Shown here: piece after piece, positions 10,716-18,670 of the stretch
Layout: each line of letters opens with the position of its first letter
Position numbering within the stretch: the stretch's first letter is position 1
Assembly (NCBI GenBank): GCA_003427395.1
Contig: BFEA01000503.1
Coordinates: forward strand, 410,591 to 433,536
DNA: 22,946 nt
Origin: Chara braunii
Lineage: Eukaryota; Streptophyta; Charophyceae; Charales; Characeae
Direction: 5' to 3'
Made by a program: the position numbers and the translations under genes
Notes under the pieces: generated by a model
Seen by the model: only the letters and a program-made list of their open reading frames with translations
Database searches by the model: none
Told to the model about the DNA's origin: nothing

Positions 10716-10762
10716 CACCAGGATGACAACGATCGGTTGGACACACCGCAGAAAAACTACCG

Positions 10763-11355
10763 ATTGATCTTCCAAGCCCGGCCTTGGCTTGCCTCCTTTG
10801 TGCTTACAATGAATTCATGTTTCTGACGTCGCTGGGTTGTGATCAGCGATTGGTGAGTGGTTTGCGTATGGTGGATGATGTTATGATCCGCTGCAAGGTT
10901 GAGGATGCTCGTTCTCTGCTCAAAGTCAGGGAAATCATGGACGTCTTTAGGTTATGCTATGATGACAATCTTGTTTTGGAGCAAACCAATGGGGGCGATT
11001 GCTGGGATTTCATTGGTTGTGTGTTGAAGGCGTTGGACTGGCCGTGGGGATTGCATTCTGTGGCCTTGCACAAAACCAATGGACTTATGAGGAGAAGGGG
11101 GTAAAATTCTAGAATTTGCAAGACTTCGACTCTTATTCGAGCAAACAACAAAAAATGGCTATTATTGGGTCTTGCCTGCATCGAGCAAGGATGTACACCA
11201 CCATGAATGGAATGGAAGTCGCATTCCTACTTACTTTGAAGATTGAGCTCCGAAAAAGGGGGTTCCCTGACGAATATTTTAATAACGGTCTGATGGCGTT
11301 TTCTAGGAAATTTGCGGGGATCTGGGATGACTGGGTGGGCATATTGACAGGATAG
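10763..11355 (+). pseudogene. Fragment of a second, unrelated reverse transcriptase
   Basis: The frame reading LPSPALACLLCAYNEF (an SPALA-type RT motif B end) continues to VSGLRMVDDVMI, an x-V-D-D catalytic motif C. It then gives WDFIGCVL, where RTs have the fixed FLG-like strand. The frame ends at TAA 11102, and a +/-1 shift joins it to 11116-11355, with DSYSSKQQKMAIIGSCLHRA and LKIELRKRGFPDEYFNNGL. This last pattern resembles the thumb segment (R..., then RGFP/RGYP) of Penelope-like or plasmid-type RTs. The motifs are not those of the LINE upstream, whose catalytic box is FADD. Fingers and motif A are absent, so it is a 5'-truncated, broken copy. The family assignment is tentative. Confidence 0.55.
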
Positions 11356-12003
11356 GGGAAGTTGATGCTTGGGACTGTGCGGCCTCGAGGGGAAAGTGGT
11401 GCTCTTGGAAGTCTGGGGGCAGAGAGTTGGAGTCTGGGAAAAGCCACTCAGGGTAAAAAAGCCCCAGGTCCGGCTCAGGGTTGACTGCCTCACCGGTGCT
11501 TATGAAATCTTTTCTTTTTCTTCTCTTTTTTGTTTTTCAGAAATTGTTTCCCGAAGCGTCAAGTTCTGGGTCTGTACGAGACCACCTGGTGAAGAGGCAC
11601 GTGGCTGCTGAAGAAATAAAGAGTTTGGGACTGTGCTGCTGGGTTGGTTGGCCACTTCTAGATGGTTCGCTGTCTATCTCTTTCTTTGTTTCTGACCGTG
11701 TCTCTCACTTTTATTTTGAAACCGGTATCTGGACCTCTCTTTGGTATTTGGTGCACCTCCGCTTCATTCCTTCTCTTAGGCTTGTTTCGAGTCTTTTTAG
11801 GTTTACTCATGCTATTCTAGGCGCTTCCTCTGCTAGTACTTAATGTGGAACTCTTATTTGCTCAGTCCATTTCCTAGCGACACGACAAGACCCCTGATGA
11901 TTCCGGTTGTGGCGGCTGGATGAAACACAGCGTAGGGTCATTGCGCCAAGTTTTTCACGACTATCTTTGATGTATTCGGCGGTGTTTTATGCTATTCTTA
12001 CAG
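11356..12003. other. Unassigned, no gene confirmed
   Basis: No recognised domain. A pyrimidine tract ending in TTTTTCAG (about 11512-11540) looks like a 3' splice site and is followed by a short open stretch to 11843. No matching exon structure could be built, so this may be chance or a remnant. Confidence 0.4.
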
Positions 12004-12357
12004 CCGATTGGTCGCGTTTCGGAAACTTGGGATGAGCATTTTTCTTCTTTCCCCCTCTCTCTCATTTGCTTTGCTTTGTCTCTTCCTCCCCCTCTTCTCT
12101 TCTCCTTCAGCACTTAGTTGAAGGCTTGTCCATATTATCCACAGTGAAGGGGGGAAAAAAATAAGAACTTTGTATCCAGCAAGCAGATTGGTCGCGTTTC
12201 GGGAACTTGGGATGAGCATTTTTCTTCTTTCCCCCTCTCTCTCATTTGTCTTGCTTTGTCTCTTCCTCCCCCTCTTCTCTTCTCCTTCAGCACTTAGTTG
12301 AAGGCTTGTCCATATCCACAGTGAAGGGGGAAAAAAAATAAGAACTTTGTATCCAGC
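12004..12357. repeat. Tandem duplication, unit about 180 bp
   Basis: Copy 1 (12004-12180) and copy 2 (12184-12357) start around GATTGGTCGCGTTTCGG and end in AACTTTGTATCCAGC. Differences are a few substitutions and small indels, for example CATATTATCC against CATATCC. Each contains a long pyrimidine-rich tract. The near-identity indicates a recent local duplication. Confidence 0.95.
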
Positions 12358-12437
12358 GACGTTGGGAAGGCCCTTACGGAGGTGGAAGTGACACCAGTGC
12401 TTTGAGGAATGCATCTGGCCAGTATGTGCGGAACATG

Positions 12438-12480
12438 ATTTTTTTTTTTTTTTTTTTAAGGAAGCTATATTCTTCTCTCA
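12438..12480. repeat. T-headed repeat, shares a 17-bp word with 16743-16759
   Basis: A T-run (12439-12457) is followed by GCTATATTCTTCTCTCA (12464-12480), which recurs at 16743-16759 in the same orientation with similar downstream sequence. It may be the reversed A-tail end of a retroposed repeat. Confidence 0.5.
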
Positions 12481-12517
12481 TCTATTTCATCTTCTTGCAA
12501 GTACTCATCTATCTCGA

Positions 12518-12540
12518 GGGCTCGTTAGACATTCCTCGGG
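12518..12540 (+). repeat. Left terminal inverted repeat
   Basis: The first 14 bases, GGGCTCGTTAGACA, are perfectly complementary to the right end. The match continues with two mismatches to TCGGG. Confidence 0.8.
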
Positions 12541-13221
12541 TCGTCCTCGGGGCCAAAGGGGTTTTCCTTTGGGTGACCCAATATATTTTCCACCGCTGTT
12601 CCACTCATCCTCGGAACGGTCGTCGGTCGCCCAACGACTGGCCACTAGGGGGCCGCGGCCAGTCTAATAATCTAATTGTTGGTCGGCAGGGGAGGGGGCT
12701 GGGCGGTGGTCCATGGCCATTTGTTCGTGTGCACGGGCATGGCCCAGCTCCGGTCGGCGGGAAAATTTCAATGTCGGCGGCGTCCCTCCAAAAACGAAAA
12801 AAAAATTGTGGGCACGTCCAGGTTTTAAATTCAAATTTTAAATGACGCTGTTGGGGTGAATGCGGATCGGTGTGTGGCTGCTGCGGGTGGTGGACAACGT
12901 CCGAAAGGACAAAGCCTCCCACTTCGAGAGGGCGGGTCGGCGTGGGCACTGCGTTAGGCCGGGGCAAGAAGATGTCCCCTGACAAGATGCCATCATGGTT
13001 GTCCTCGGTGCCAATCTGCGCGGAGAGTGGCGGAGAGTGTTGTGTAGGCGGGCAACACAGTGTCGGTCCCTCATCGTCAAGCAGTGCGTTTTCGTCAGCC
13101 AGTGGAGCGTCGGTGGAGTTTGTGGGCATCGTTGATGGTCATGTCTTCTGCACCCTGTGTGGTGATGGATGCCGTCAGCAATTAGGATCGTTCAAAGCTG
13201 ATCACGTCAGAGAGGACGGCA
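12541..13221. other. Harbinger 5' interior, no confirmed gene
   Basis: This holds a cluster of TCCTCGG motifs near the left end and a small hairpin CCAAAGG/CCTTTGG (12553-12572). GC-rich sequence follows, open on both strands (for example minus 12605-13129 and plus 12870-13238) with no recognisable domain. A TTGTCAG near 13254-13260 could be a splice acceptor ahead of the transposase exon. Confidence 0.4.
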
Positions 13222-14499
13222 GTGGCAGTGGCTGTTAACGTCGTGCTTTTCCATTGTCAGCTGGAGAGGAGTGATGGGAGAATGAAAACGCAGATCCACG
13301 CACGGAGGAAGAAGACGATGCAGTCTATGTCGGTGGGAGGCCTGGACGTCGTCGCCATCTGTGACGCCGTCTTCGCCATGGGTTGTGGAGTTCTACCCAA
13401 AGCAACGGCCAGGTGGTGGATGAAAAGGAGGACTGGGGGGACGTGGGAGGATCTGCGGCAATGTGACGACACCACGAAAGATTACTTTCGAGACAAGCTA
13501 CGCATATCGCCACGTGCCTTTTGGGAGATTGTGGAAGCTTTGTCGCCCTTCCTGCAGCGGTTGTGAAGTTCTACAGGGAACCCATACAGCCTAATCATAT
13601 CGTTGTCTGCGCATTGTACAGGTAGGCATCAGGGAAGACGTACGATAGCGGCACATGCAACTTCGGCATTGACAGATCTTTAGGCTTGGTGGCGGTGCAG
13701 GACGTAACTGCGGCGTTGCTGGCAGCGTACTGGGAGAAGATTTCATGGCCCACGGGGGTACGGAAGTCAAACGTCCTATACGCTTTCGCTGACAAGGGCT
13801 TTCCGAACTGCCATGGGTGCATCGACTGCACTCATATCTATGTTGATAAGCCGACGAATGCCCCCGGTGAGGACTTCTACGATAGGAAACGACGTTTCTC
13901 AGTAATGGTGCTAATGGTCGTCGATCTGAACTTGCGTGTACTGGACGTCTTTGTCGGCTATCTAGTGAACTGCCACGACATGAGGATCATCCACCTGTCC
14001 AGTCTATGGGCGCGTGCTGATGCTGGAGAGCTATTCATGGGACCGCCTGTGATGCTCCCCTTTAAAGTGCAGACCAACGATTATCTGCTGGGCGACAATG
14101 GTTGCCCCCCCCCTTGGAATGGATAGTAGTTTCGTGTGGCTGCAGTAGTGAACACCCCTCGGAGTTGCGCTTCGACAACAACCAGAAGACTGCGAGGGGG
14201 GCAGTTGAGAGGGCTTTCGATAGGCTGAAGGGGGTGTGGAGGTTATTTTTGTGGTCGCAGAAGACGGATATGGAGACCTTGCCACAACAGTTTGTCGTTG
14301 TCTGCATTCTACACAACATTCTCATCGACGCGGGGATCCCCTTCAACCACAATCTGTCGTGGGAGGTGGACGCAAACGAGGTGCGTCGTCGCTAGATCTT
14401 AGGATCCAACGCCCCCTGAGGCCGTTGTGCATGGAGATGTCGATGGGAGATGTGCTCATTCTAAGGGACGCACTGGCGGAGCGGATGAGTGGGCAGTGA
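13222..14499 (+). pseudogene. Harbinger (HARBI1-like) DDE transposase, broken
   Basis: The N-terminal part (13222-13566) contains RWWMKRRTGGTWEDLRQC and FRDKLRISPRAFWEIVEALS, as in HARBI1-type proteins. A frameshift at about 13562 and a stop TAG (13623-13625), apparently at a Trp codon, follow. The frame 13686-14126 has FPNCHGCIDCTHIYVD with the first catalytic Asp at 13824-13826, and VNCHDMRIIHLSSLW with the second Asp at 13977-13979. An extra C in a C-run near 14106-14114 shifts the frame to 14102-14395, which carries DNNQKTARGAVERAFDRLKG with the catalytic Glu at 14207-14209. A last shift near 14395 gives the tail LILRDALAERMSG, ending at TGA 14497. The protein would cut and rejoin DNA at the terminal repeats. 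All three acidic residues persist, but this copy cannot make the protein. No second (Myb/SANT-like) ORF was identified. Confidence 0.85.
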
Positions 14500-15244
14500 T
14501 GACAATCGGTAGTGGGGTGGTTGTGACGGCGGCATCGGAACTGACACACGCGAAAGGGTATACACGGCAGACGCAATCGTTGTCACAACGTGCATCTCCA
14601 GTGGTGGTCCGACGTGGCCAGCAATGTTCGTCAGCGCTGCGTCTACGTGATGACATAGTACGGTGGGCGGAGGTCGTTCACCATGTCAATTTATCAGAGT
14701 GTTTGTTGTTCTTCCTTTCGGAACTGGGTAGTGGTCGGTAGTCGATTGACGTGTGCGTCACATATGTTTTTTTTTTTTTGTGAACTTTTTTTTTGCCATC
14801 ATTAGGATGATGTCGCCGCCGTTCGCGGAGTGCTATTTTGATGTTGTAGTCGTCAGTTCGTGTCATTGTCGATGTTTTTTTTTTTTGGTTTTTTTTTTTA
14901 AACACATTCCCTTGGGTAATGCTAGTAGTGCGTGGTGTGTCATCGTCGATGTCATTTCTGTATTTCTGTGAAGTCTGATCAACGGGGCTCGTTTATCAGA
15001 GATTGTCAGTTTTCTCGCAACAAAATGTGTGACCTCCTTTCGGTTACGGCCGTGTGTCAATCTCTGTGATGACGTGGCGTGTTGTGCGTTGGCCGCTCTC
15101 ATGTGAGAATGGTGGGCTAGTCTTTCGTGTTCTTCTGATGGGTTACATGCAATGAACGTATTGGTCCAAGTTTCTTGTCATTTCTTAATAATTGTTTTTC
15201 ATTCTTTTTTCTTTTGTATTTTTTTTTTGCTTCCATTCGTGAAG

Positions 15245-15246
<2 letters not shown>
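14500..15246. other. Harbinger 3' interior, no gene seen
   Basis: Non-coding after the transposase stop. T-rich tracts occur at 14767-14793 and 14874-14899. No domain is recognised in any frame. Confidence 0.5.

Positions 15247-15297
<51 letters not shown>
15247..15297. repeat. Poly(T) tract, 51 nt
   Basis: An uninterrupted T run. It may be the reversed poly(A) tail of an inserted retroposon, or an assembly-inflated homopolymer. No retroposon body was recognised beside it. Confidence 0.95.
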
Positions 15298-15359
15298 CTA
15301 CTGTGTTCTTGCCGGAGGCGTTTCAACTAATTAAGCAAAAGGCACGGATGCTTCTGGAG

Positions 15360-15397
15360 CTGTCTCTTATACACATCTAGATGTGTATAAGAGACAG
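15360..15397. other. Tn5 mosaic-end pair: Nextera mate-pair junction adapter (artefact)
   Basis: CTGTCTCTTATACACATCT (15360-15378) is followed directly by its reverse complement (15379-15397). These are the 19-bp Tn5 mosaic ends in the head-to-head order of the mate-pair circularisation junction. The 9-mer CTTCTGGAG flanks both sides (15351-15359 and 15398-15406), the 9-bp duplication expected of Tn5 cutting. The true genome probably has a single CTTCTGGAG here. Open frames crossing this point are spurious. Confidence 0.98.
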
Positions 15398-16137
15398 CTT
15401 CTGGAGTGGTCCACTGACGACCTGCTTTGTGCCTGTCGCCCGTCCATGCTGACGTCCTTCTTTGCCGACCGCCTTTTACGTGTACGTCCAGGCACCCTGC
15501 CGAGGATGCAGACGACAAGCAAAAGGGTGACCAGGAGCAGCAGCAGCAGCCTTCGAAAGATGTCGGCCATGAAAGGCACGTGAGGAAGGGCAGTAGCTAG
15601 ACGATGACAGTACACCTCCAGCAAACGGCGACAGAGAGGGCTGCAAACTGCAGACCACAGCATGGGACAAACGCCTTGTAACGTTTCGTCGCGGAATACA
15701 GTGGGCAATCGGAGCAAGGGAGGTCGGCTGACATATTTGCCGACCGTTGGACCCCTTTCCACCTCGGGGAATGCATGGCGAGGGAGAACACCGGTTGGGG
15801 ACGTTCGCGGAGGCCGATAGGCCACCAACGGTTACCGTTGGCGGAAGCTTCCTTGAAGCCGAATGTTGATGACCCAAGATGTCCGTGCGGTGGCTGGTAG
15901 GCACTCCAATGGACCAGCCAACAAAACTTTTGTTGTCGATGATGTGTGTCGTCGCCGCTCCGATTGTCGCGGATGCTTGACCTCCAAGGGACCTCGGGAG
16001 GTCCCTTGGGCAATGCCACCAAATGGCTGTTGTCCGAGGACGGCCCGAGTATTCCCCGAGGAAATGTTTTCACATTTTGTTTTCGTTTTCATCCCCGAGG
16101 ATAGGTGGAACGAAATGTTCCTCGGGGGATTCACGCG
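15398..16137. other. Harbinger right interior, no confirmed gene
   Basis: Long open frames exist on the minus strand (for example 15597-16073 and the part of 15367-15828 right of the adapter). One includes a leucine-rich stretch near 15510-15570 that could span a membrane. No domain is recognised, and they overlap each other in different frames. The segment ends in hairpins and a cluster of TCCTCGG motifs approaching the right terminus. Confidence 0.4.
15984..16009. repeat. Perfect palindrome, 12-bp arms
   Basis: CCAAGGGACCTC (15984-15995) and GAGGTCCCTTGG (15998-16009) are separated by GG. They lie about 150 bp inside the right end of the Harbinger element. Confidence 0.9.
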
Positions 16138-16160
16138 CCCGAAGAGTGTCTAACGAGCCC
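16138..16160 (-). repeat. Right terminal inverted repeat
   Basis: The last 14 bases, TGTCTAACGAGCCC (16147-16160), are the exact complement of the left end. Further inward the match continues with two mismatches. Confidence 0.8.
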
Positions 16161-16164
16161 CTCA

Positions 16165-16204
16165 TCCTCTCACTACTCTATGTATCCTCTCGCTACTCTA
16201 TGTA
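16165..16204. repeat. 20-bp tandem duplication
   Basis: TCCTCTCACTACTCTATGTA at 16165-16184 recurs at 16185-16204 with one substitution (A to G at the eighth position). It lies just outside the Harbinger right end. Confidence 0.9.
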
Positions 16205-16350
16205 TAGTACGGGGGGAACTTATTTTTATTATTTATTTTCTTTTTTGTTCTGTTCTTTGCTTTTGGTGCCCTGCCAGAGAGGCAGGGCGGATTCCATACG
16301 GGGCAACAAACTGCCTCACTCACCTCAAACTCACAGAGATATTGTAGCTT

Positions 16351-16410
16351 CCTGTATCGGACCGCGATCACAGCATTGTACCGTCCTGTATTGGACCGCG
16401 GTTGCAGCAT

Positions 16411-16412
<2 letters not shown>
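16351..16412. repeat. 34-bp tandem duplication
   Basis: CCTGTATCGGACCGCG at 16351 and CCTGTATTGGACCGCG at 16385 begin two similar units, each ending in CAGCAT. Confidence 0.85.

Positions 16413-16415
<3 letters not shown>

Positions 16416-16449
<34 letters not shown>
16416..16449. repeat. (AT)n microsatellite
   Basis: A run of AT dinucleotides. A perfect hairpin GCCCTCAG / CTGAGGGC with a 5-nt loop follows at 16463-16483. Confidence 0.95.
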
Positions 16450-16453
<4 letters not shown>

Positions 16454-16547
16454 GGTTCTTACGCCCTCAGCCTAACTGAGGGCACAGCTCACTACCACCT
16501 GGTAGAATGTATCTGATGGCTATCACGGTGTGAGGGAAGTTTCTGCA

Positions 16548-16646
16548 TTTTTTGCGCCGTTTCTCGATTTATGTGTGTCATTCTTGCGCAGGGACCATAC
16601 CAATCTTCTCTGTATCGTTCCAATTTTAACAGATGTCCCGAAAGAC
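16548..16646 (-). ncRNA. U6 snRNA-like copy, probable pseudogene
   Basis: Read on the minus strand, the sequence begins GTCTTTCGGGACATC (the 5' stem-loop). It continues through AAAATTGGAACGATACAGAG, so the ACAGAGA box is intact, then CCCTGCGCAAGAATGACAC and AAATCGAGAAA, the plant-type 3' part. The invariant AGC triad after the ACAGAGA box (AGATTAGCATGG in U6) reads AGATTGGTATGG here. The 3' end runs into GCGCAAAAAATG rather than the T-rich end needed for Pol III termination. No plant upstream element or TATA box was seen; a (CTT)n lies directly upstream of the 5' end. A retroposed or decayed copy is more likely than a working gene. Confidence 0.88.
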
Positions 16647-16656
16647 CGTGTCTGCT

Positions 16657-16694
16657 TTTCTTCTTCTTCTTCTTCTTCTTCTTCTTCTTCTTCT
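16657..16694. repeat. (TTC)n microsatellite
   Basis: About 12 TTC units, followed by a T/G-rich stretch to 16735. It adjoins the 5' end of the U6-like copy. Confidence 0.95.
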
Positions 16695-16742
16695 GTTCTT
16701 TTTTTTGTTTTGTTTTGTTTTTCCTCCGTTCTTAAAAACTAC

Positions 16743-16780
16743 GCTATATTCTTCTCTCAAGTCTTTCATCATCTTTCAAA
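16743..16780. repeat. Second copy of the GCTATATTCTTCTCTCA repeat
   Basis: Shares 17 identical bases and weaker downstream similarity (TTTCATCATCTTTCAA against TTTCATCTTCTTGCAA) with 12464-12500, in the same orientation. Confidence 0.5.
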
Positions 16781-17064
16781 TTCTTTCAATTCACTTTCAC
16801 TACCTACCTACCACTACTCCTAAGGCTTATACAGGGGACCCCTGCGAACATAGCTTTGTTGTCTCCGTCCGGCCATCAGAGGGGATGCATGTTGCTCCCC
16901 TCCCCCCAACCATGGTGGTCAAGGATGGGGTGGGGCTGCCGGTGAGGGTCCGTTTAACGCAAAGACCGAGCATTTTGCCAGTAGCTGCGCCTCCCTTTTC
17001 ATCGTCTCCCACCTCCAACCAAGTACCTCTGATCGGTATTAGCAGGGTCCTTGGCCAACACGGG

Positions 17065-17096
17065 TGTGAGTGTGAGTGTGAGTGTGAGTGTGAGTG
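17065..17096. repeat. (TGTGAG)n short tandem repeat
   Basis: Five units of TGTGAG, the last imperfect. Confidence 0.9.
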
Positions 17097-17205
17097 GGTT
17101 GTGTGTGGTGTGTGGGAGAGTGTTGGCCCTAGACACTGCTTTTTGTTCTCTTTCAATGTAACTGCCATGAGCACCAGAAATGAAAATACAATGGGACCCA
17201 GGCCC

Positions 17206-17254
17206 GGTGCGCAGTGAAATTCAGGCTCGGGTGCGCGGTGAAATTCAGGCTCGG
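17206..17254. repeat. Tandem duplication, unit about 24 bp
   Basis: GGTGCGCAGTGAAATTCAGG is followed by GGTGCGCGGTGAAATTCAGG. The two units differ by one base in this core. Confidence 0.85.
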
Positions 17255-17389
17255 AGGTACTAGTCTGCAGAACGCTCTTTGCTTTCTCTCTCTCTTTCTT
17301 TCTTCCTCTCTCTACGTGCCTCTGTCTCTCTTCCTCTTTCTCACTTTCTCTCTTCTCTATTTTTCTCTCTTTTGTCTTTCTGGGGCGAA

Positions 17390-17529
17390 GTCCCGCTAGC
17401 AGTGTTGAGTGTCTTCAACGCCTGAGTTTGGCCGTGTTTGTGGAGATGGCATTCAGTTTCCTCAACCACACACCTCCACAAACACGTCCACATTCAGGCG
17501 TTGAGGAAACTCAACGCTGCTAGTGGGAC
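17390..17529. repeat. 140-nt near-perfect hairpin
   Basis: Arm 17390-17445 and arm 17474-17529 are 56 nt each and complementary at about 48 positions, without gaps, around a 28-nt loop. Shared words include CTAGCAG, TCAACGCCTGA and CGTGTTTGTGGAG. The form could be a MITE, a foldback remnant or a small-RNA precursor. The right arm ends exactly at an ambiguous base (17530). Confidence 0.9.
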
Positions 17530-17537
17530 NGNACCCC

Positions 17538-17610
<73 letters not shown>

Positions 17611-17616
17611 NNANAN
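17530..17616. repeat. (GA)n with ambiguous bases on both sides
   Basis: (AG)n fills 17541-17610. Undetermined bases occur at 17530, 17532, 17611, 17612, 17614 and 17616, marking poor consensus at the edges of the array. Its length should not be trusted. Confidence 0.95.
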
Positions 17617-18090
17617 CCCATAGAAATAGCTCTCAAAAACAATATCCAGTTTTGTGCCATTAAAAAAGTATATCAAATTTGACTAAACGGCGGTTGAGAT
17701 GACTTGTGCCTTCCTACCCTCATCCCCCGAGCACAACGTCGCTGTAATCATAAAGATATACAAGCTGTGTGCTCCAATCTGAATCATTATCAATCATCTG
17801 TTAATGATAAGGGGCGCTGTGCCTGGGGAAAACAGTACACAAGTCCTGCCTTCATTATGTGCCAATGAAAACGCAAGGAACATAGAATGATAGCAGTGGC
17901 TCCATCCTCTGCTCCAGCCGATGGACCAGGCCCTACCAGCAGACCAGTCCGAACTAAAATGTAAAAGGGTATGCTTTGAGTGACGCGGGCATGATGAAAA
18001 TCATTGAGAAGTATGTAATGTAACCCTGCCCATAATAACTACCACTCTGCCTCAAAACTATGACAGAATCCAAGCTCCAATGATTTTGTA
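17617..18090. other. Intergenic, no gene seen
   Basis: No gene recognised. The part after about 17995 may belong to the dispersed repeat copy B that follows on the minus strand. Confidence 0.5.
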
Positions 18091-18094
18091 CAAG

Positions 18095-18225
18095 GGGTGC
18101 TGGACCCGTTTTCCAGCAGTTGCTGCTCCCCACCAATAAATGGAGCCTCCCGGGGGTGCTAGCCGTGTCTGCTCTTATCATCACCTCCAGACCCACGCGA
18201 GCTGTTAAAAAAAAAATTAAAAAAA
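18095..18225 (-). repeat. Dispersed hairpin repeat, copy B (A-tailed on + strand)
   Basis: Reverse-complemented, it contains GCTAGCACC, GAGGCTCCATTTATTGGTGG and GCTGGAAAACGGGTCCAGC, matching copy C at 21146-21212 closely. An A-rich tract (18206-18225) corresponds to the T-run at the head of copy C. Confidence 0.8.
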
Positions 18226-18613
18226 TCCAAGGGACAATCATAAGGAATGACAACATGGATATATCCGACCTGGTTGCCTTTCCTTTTTTCCAGCCACCAA
18301 CAACCCTAATCATAGTAAACTGAAACCAGATCCTATGGTGCCTAGTAACGGACTTCATTTTCTGGACTCTTTTCCCCTCCCACCCAACCTCAGGATTCTC
18401 CCTAGTGCGCCCCCTTCTGCCCCATACCCCCAGCCTTCCAGCAGATCTACCGATTGCAGGCACCGGTACTAGGTGGTTCCTGGACTCTTCACTTCTAGCC
18501 ATGGACCTCTGTCATCCGGAGTCAGAAATGGAGAGTCAGGGTGAGCTAGGGAGAATGCGGAGTTGGGGGGAGTCAGGGTGAGCTAAATGCCTCTGTACGT
18601 GAGACCTAGAGGA
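18226..18613. other. Intergenic, no gene seen
   Basis: No recognised gene. GAGTCAGGGTGAGCTA occurs twice (18533-18548 and 18570-18585). Confidence 0.5.
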
Positions 18614-18670
18614 TTTTTTTTATTTTTTTTTTTGAGAAAGGGCCCAGTGCCCAAGGCTTCAATTATGAAA
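18614..18670 (-). repeat. A-tailed SINE-like 3' end, copy 1
   Basis: On the minus strand GAAGCCTTGGGCACTGGGCC is followed by CTTTCTC and an A-rich tail. The same terminal sequence with a pure A tail lies on the + strand at 19795-19856. How far the body extends (toward about 18900) is unknown. Confidence 0.65.

Larger units (their letters stand above)
12518..16160 (+). mobile_element. PIF/Harbinger DNA transposon, degenerate
   Basis: Terminal inverted repeats at 12518-12540 and 16138-16160 match at 21 of 23 positions. They bracket a DDE transposase of the HARBI1/DDE_Tnp_4 family (13222-14499). The termini begin GGGCTCGTT, similar to the G-rich ends of PIF elements. The usual TWA target duplication is not seen (flanks CGA and CTC), so the ends may have been eroded or set a few bases off. 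The interior also contains a poly(T) tract (15247-15297) and a sequencing adapter (15360-15397). Length is about 3.6 kb, reasonable for the family. Confidence 0.75.

Noticed and set aside
12605-13129. Minus-strand frame as a possible Myb-like partner of the Harbinger transposase
   Set aside because: It has no Trp-repeat or SANT pattern, and its Pro/His-rich composition looks like the reverse of GC-rich DNA.
14678-15326. Lysine-rich or phenylalanine-rich open frames
   Set aside because: They are translations of poly(A)/poly(T) tracts.
15367-15828. Minus-strand open frame with a leucine-rich segment
   Set aside because: Its C-terminal end crosses the adapter artefact, other frames overlap it, and no domain is recognised.
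17438-17623. Arg/Glu-repeat frames across (GA)n
   Set aside because: They are translations of the microsatellite and ambiguous bases.
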